From assembly GCA_029779995.1 (NCBI GenBank), contig JAKOZM010000120.1, positions 1 through 6,398 on the forward strand: a stretch of DNA of 6,398 nt, read 5' to 3'. The position numbers and the translations under genes are program-made. The stretch comes from Actinomycetes bacterium. GTDB lineage: Bacteria > Actinomycetota > Actinomycetes > S36-B12 > UBA10799. Positions 5,162 through 6,398 of this stretch are shown here, piece after piece; position 1 is the first letter of the stretch, and each line of letters starts with the position of its first letter. Below the pieces are notes generated by a model. It searched no databases. It was not told the origin of the DNA and saw only the letters and a program-made list of their open reading frames with translations.

Positions 5162-6256
5162 TTGGATTCCGTAGAACAAGAAGCATTGGATCGTGTCACC
5201 GGAGCTGTGCAGAAGTTCGCTGGCTCGGTGACTGGCCAGGAGACGTTGCAGCGCGAGGGCCGGTTGCACAGCGAAAGGGCTGACAGCGCCCGGGAGGCAC
5301 GTATCGCCGCCGATCGGGCTCAGGCCCAGGAGGAGCTGGCGGAAGCCACCGAGGAGCAGCGCGAGGCAGCCAGCGAGCGTGCCCGCCTGCTAGAGGAGAA
5401 GGCCCGGCAGGAAGAAGAGGCGCGGGTTGCGCGCGAGGAGAACAAGGAGAAGGAACTGATCAGCGAGCAGACCGAGCGTGCCAAGGGCATCGCCGACGCT
5501 GACGCCCAACGGGCTCAAGTGAGCGCCCACAAGCAGGAAGTGGATGCTGCTCGCACGAAGACCGACGCGCGCCGTCGTGCCGCCGACCTCGAGACCGAGG
5601 CCGATCGGGAGCGGGCGCGGGCGCAGGCTCTGGACCCCGAGGTCTCGGAGAACTCGTTCACGCAGCGCTGGCTCAATCGCGGCCTGCAGGTCACTCGGCT
5701 GCCGCTGACAGCGGTGGAGCGGGTAACCCGCCGAGCGGACAGCGAGTGGCCGCCGGCCGTCGGCTTCCGCAAGGTCGAGTCGTCGGTGTGGCAGATGGCC
5801 GGGGGGCTTCTGCGCAATGAGGAGCTCGTGCGGCGAGGTAAGGCCATTCAGGCTGCTACTCGCAGCGTGGAGCGGGCCGTTGACCACGAGGCCCAGGCGC
5901 AGCGCGTCGAGGCTGAGGGTGAGGCCGCGGCGCAGGCGAAGGCTGAGAAGGCACGTCAAGCCGAGCAGAAGGCGAAGCGCAGCGCGGAGGTCCGCAAAGA
6001 CGAACTTGAGCGCCGCGAGCAGACGCGCCAAGAGAAGGTCGAGAAGGAAGCCGCAGCCAAGAAGGACGCGGCCAACAAGCGCGCAGCCAAGGCCGCAGAG
6101 GGTCGGCGCAATCGGCGCCGCACCGATGAGTTGGCCGACGCCACCCAGAAGGAGAAGGCTGCTGCCGAGAAGGCGGCCGCCGCTCACAAGGAGCAGAACG
6201 TGGTCGAGCTGGACCGCGAGATCGCGAACTCCCGCAGGACCCGCAAGAGCAGTTAA
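5162..6256 (+). CDS. Long coiled-coil protein with two CsbD-like motifs (mycobacterial 'IF2 family' annotation type)
   Basis: From the TTG start the product has 364 residues and no signal peptide or membrane segment, so it is probably cytoplasmic. Residues 11-41 (RVTGAVQKFAGSVTGQETLQ, then REGRLHSERA) resemble the CsbD stress-protein motif. Residues 42-158 are a charged A/E/R/Q coiled coil. Residues 165-245 form a less repetitive core (TRLPLTAVERVTRR, then SEWPPAVGFRKV) containing a second CsbD-like stretch, SVWQMAGGLLRNEELVRRGK. Residues 246-350 are a Lys/Ala/Glu helix. From memory, the core and tail resemble mycobacterial proteins mislabelled 'IF2 family translation initiation factor'; no GTPase motif is present, so that label should not be carried over. 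A start at the ATG at 5138 would add eight residues. It is divergent from the membrane-protein operon and followed by a terminator. A stress-linked structural or binding role is inferred; function is unknown. Confidence 0.82.
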   Translation: MDSVEQEALDRVTGAVQKFAGSVTGQETLQREGRLHSERADSAREARIAADRAQAQEELAEATEEQREAASERARLLEEKARQEEEARVAREENKEKELISEQTERAKGIADADAQRAQVSAHKQEVDAARTKTDARRRAADLETEADRERARAQALDPEVSENSFTQRWLNRGLQVTRLPLTAVERVTRRADSEWPPAVGFRKVESSVWQMAGGLLRNEELVRRGKAIQAATRSVERAVDHEAQAQRVEAEGEAAAQAKAEKARQAEQKAKRSAEVRKDELERREQTRQEKVEKEAAAKKDAANKRAAKAAEGRRNRRRTDELADATQKEKAAAEKAAAAHKEQNVVELDREIANSRRTRKSS

Positions 6257-6267
6257 TCCGTAGGTGG

Positions 6268-6306
6268 GAAACCGCCGTGCCTGGCAATTGCTGGGGCGGC
6301 GGTTTC
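6268..6306 (+). terminator. Intrinsic-type terminator of the coiled-coil gene
   Basis: GAAACCGCCG (6268-6277) pairs perfectly with CGGCGGTTTC (6297-6306) around a 19-base loop. The hairpin starts 11 bases after the stop codon, and the TTTC of the second arm runs into TTG, giving a short U-rich end. Confidence 0.78.
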
Positions 6307-6343
6307 TTGCTGTGGCCTCCCGGGCGGTTTCGGCAACTGCAAG

Positions 6344-6398
6344 CATTCGGCACAAGGTGCGATCCCGCACGGCGTGTCACCACAACAAGTGCCCAATC
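6344..6398. repeat. Inverted, diverged fourth copy of the 55-bp repeat
   Basis: The reverse complement of 6344-6398 matches the core at 2842-2896 at 47 of 55 positions without gaps, starting GATTGGGCAC and keeping GACACGCCG and ATCGCACCTTGTGCC. It ends exactly at the window edge, so more units may follow. Its orientation is opposite to the array at 2842-3062. Confidence 0.88.

Noticed and set aside
5162..6256. Translation initiation factor IF-2
   Set aside because: There is no GTP-binding motif or elongation-factor domain. Resemblance to IF-2 is limited to the low-complexity charged helix.
5390..6370. Long minus-strand open frame opposite the coiled-coil gene
   Set aside because: It is a Leu/Arg-rich antisense shadow of an A/E/R/K-rich coiled coil and also overlaps the terminator and repeat.

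Overview
The window reads as chromosomal DNA of a high-GC actinobacterium, probably a member of the Micrococcales. The codon use is GC-rich, the surface-protein fragment has the Pro/Ser linker common in these bacteria, the insertion sequence is an actinobacterial-style IS21 element, and the resident genes (DUF3618, holin-superfamily membrane protein, CsbD-like coiled-coil protein) form a combination typical of Actinomycetota. The host assignment is inference; no marker gene is present.

Left part (1-2839): bases 1-201 are, on the minus strand, the broken 5' side of a cell-surface gene with a choice-of-anchor D (ASPM-SPD-2-Hydin type) domain. It is cut at base 201 by a complete IS21-family element (202-2839, 2638 bp). 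The element has istA (transposase) and istB (AAA+ helper ATPase) on the minus strand, overlapping by 11 bp. Each end carries three copies of a GGTAGC-containing site spaced exactly 22 bp apart. No target-site duplication is visible, and the two flanks are unrelated in character.

Middle (2840-3336): no convincing gene. It begins with three copies of a 55-bp repeat with inverted ends, arranged at an exact 83-bp period. Next come about 220 bp of unassigned sequence, then a terminator for the minus-strand genes to the right. An inverted fourth copy of the 55-bp repeat closes the window (6344-6398), so inverted copies bracket the resident genes.

Right part (3337-6256): a three-gene minus-strand operon linked by two ATGA stop/start overlaps. 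It encodes a one-TM helix-rich protein (4295-5023), a two-TM holin-superfamily protein (3870-4298) and a one-TM DUF3618 protein (3337-3873). It is divergent from a long soluble coiled-coil protein (5162-6256) with two CsbD-like motifs. The 138-bp interval between the preferred start codons holds a GNNT-N15-GGGTA promoter candidate on each strand, resembling actinobacterial SigB/SigF general-stress promoters. The most reasonable reading is a co-regulated envelope or general-stress module. That role is inferred from family membership, architecture and promoter-like motifs, and no member has a known biochemical activity that can be read from the sequence.
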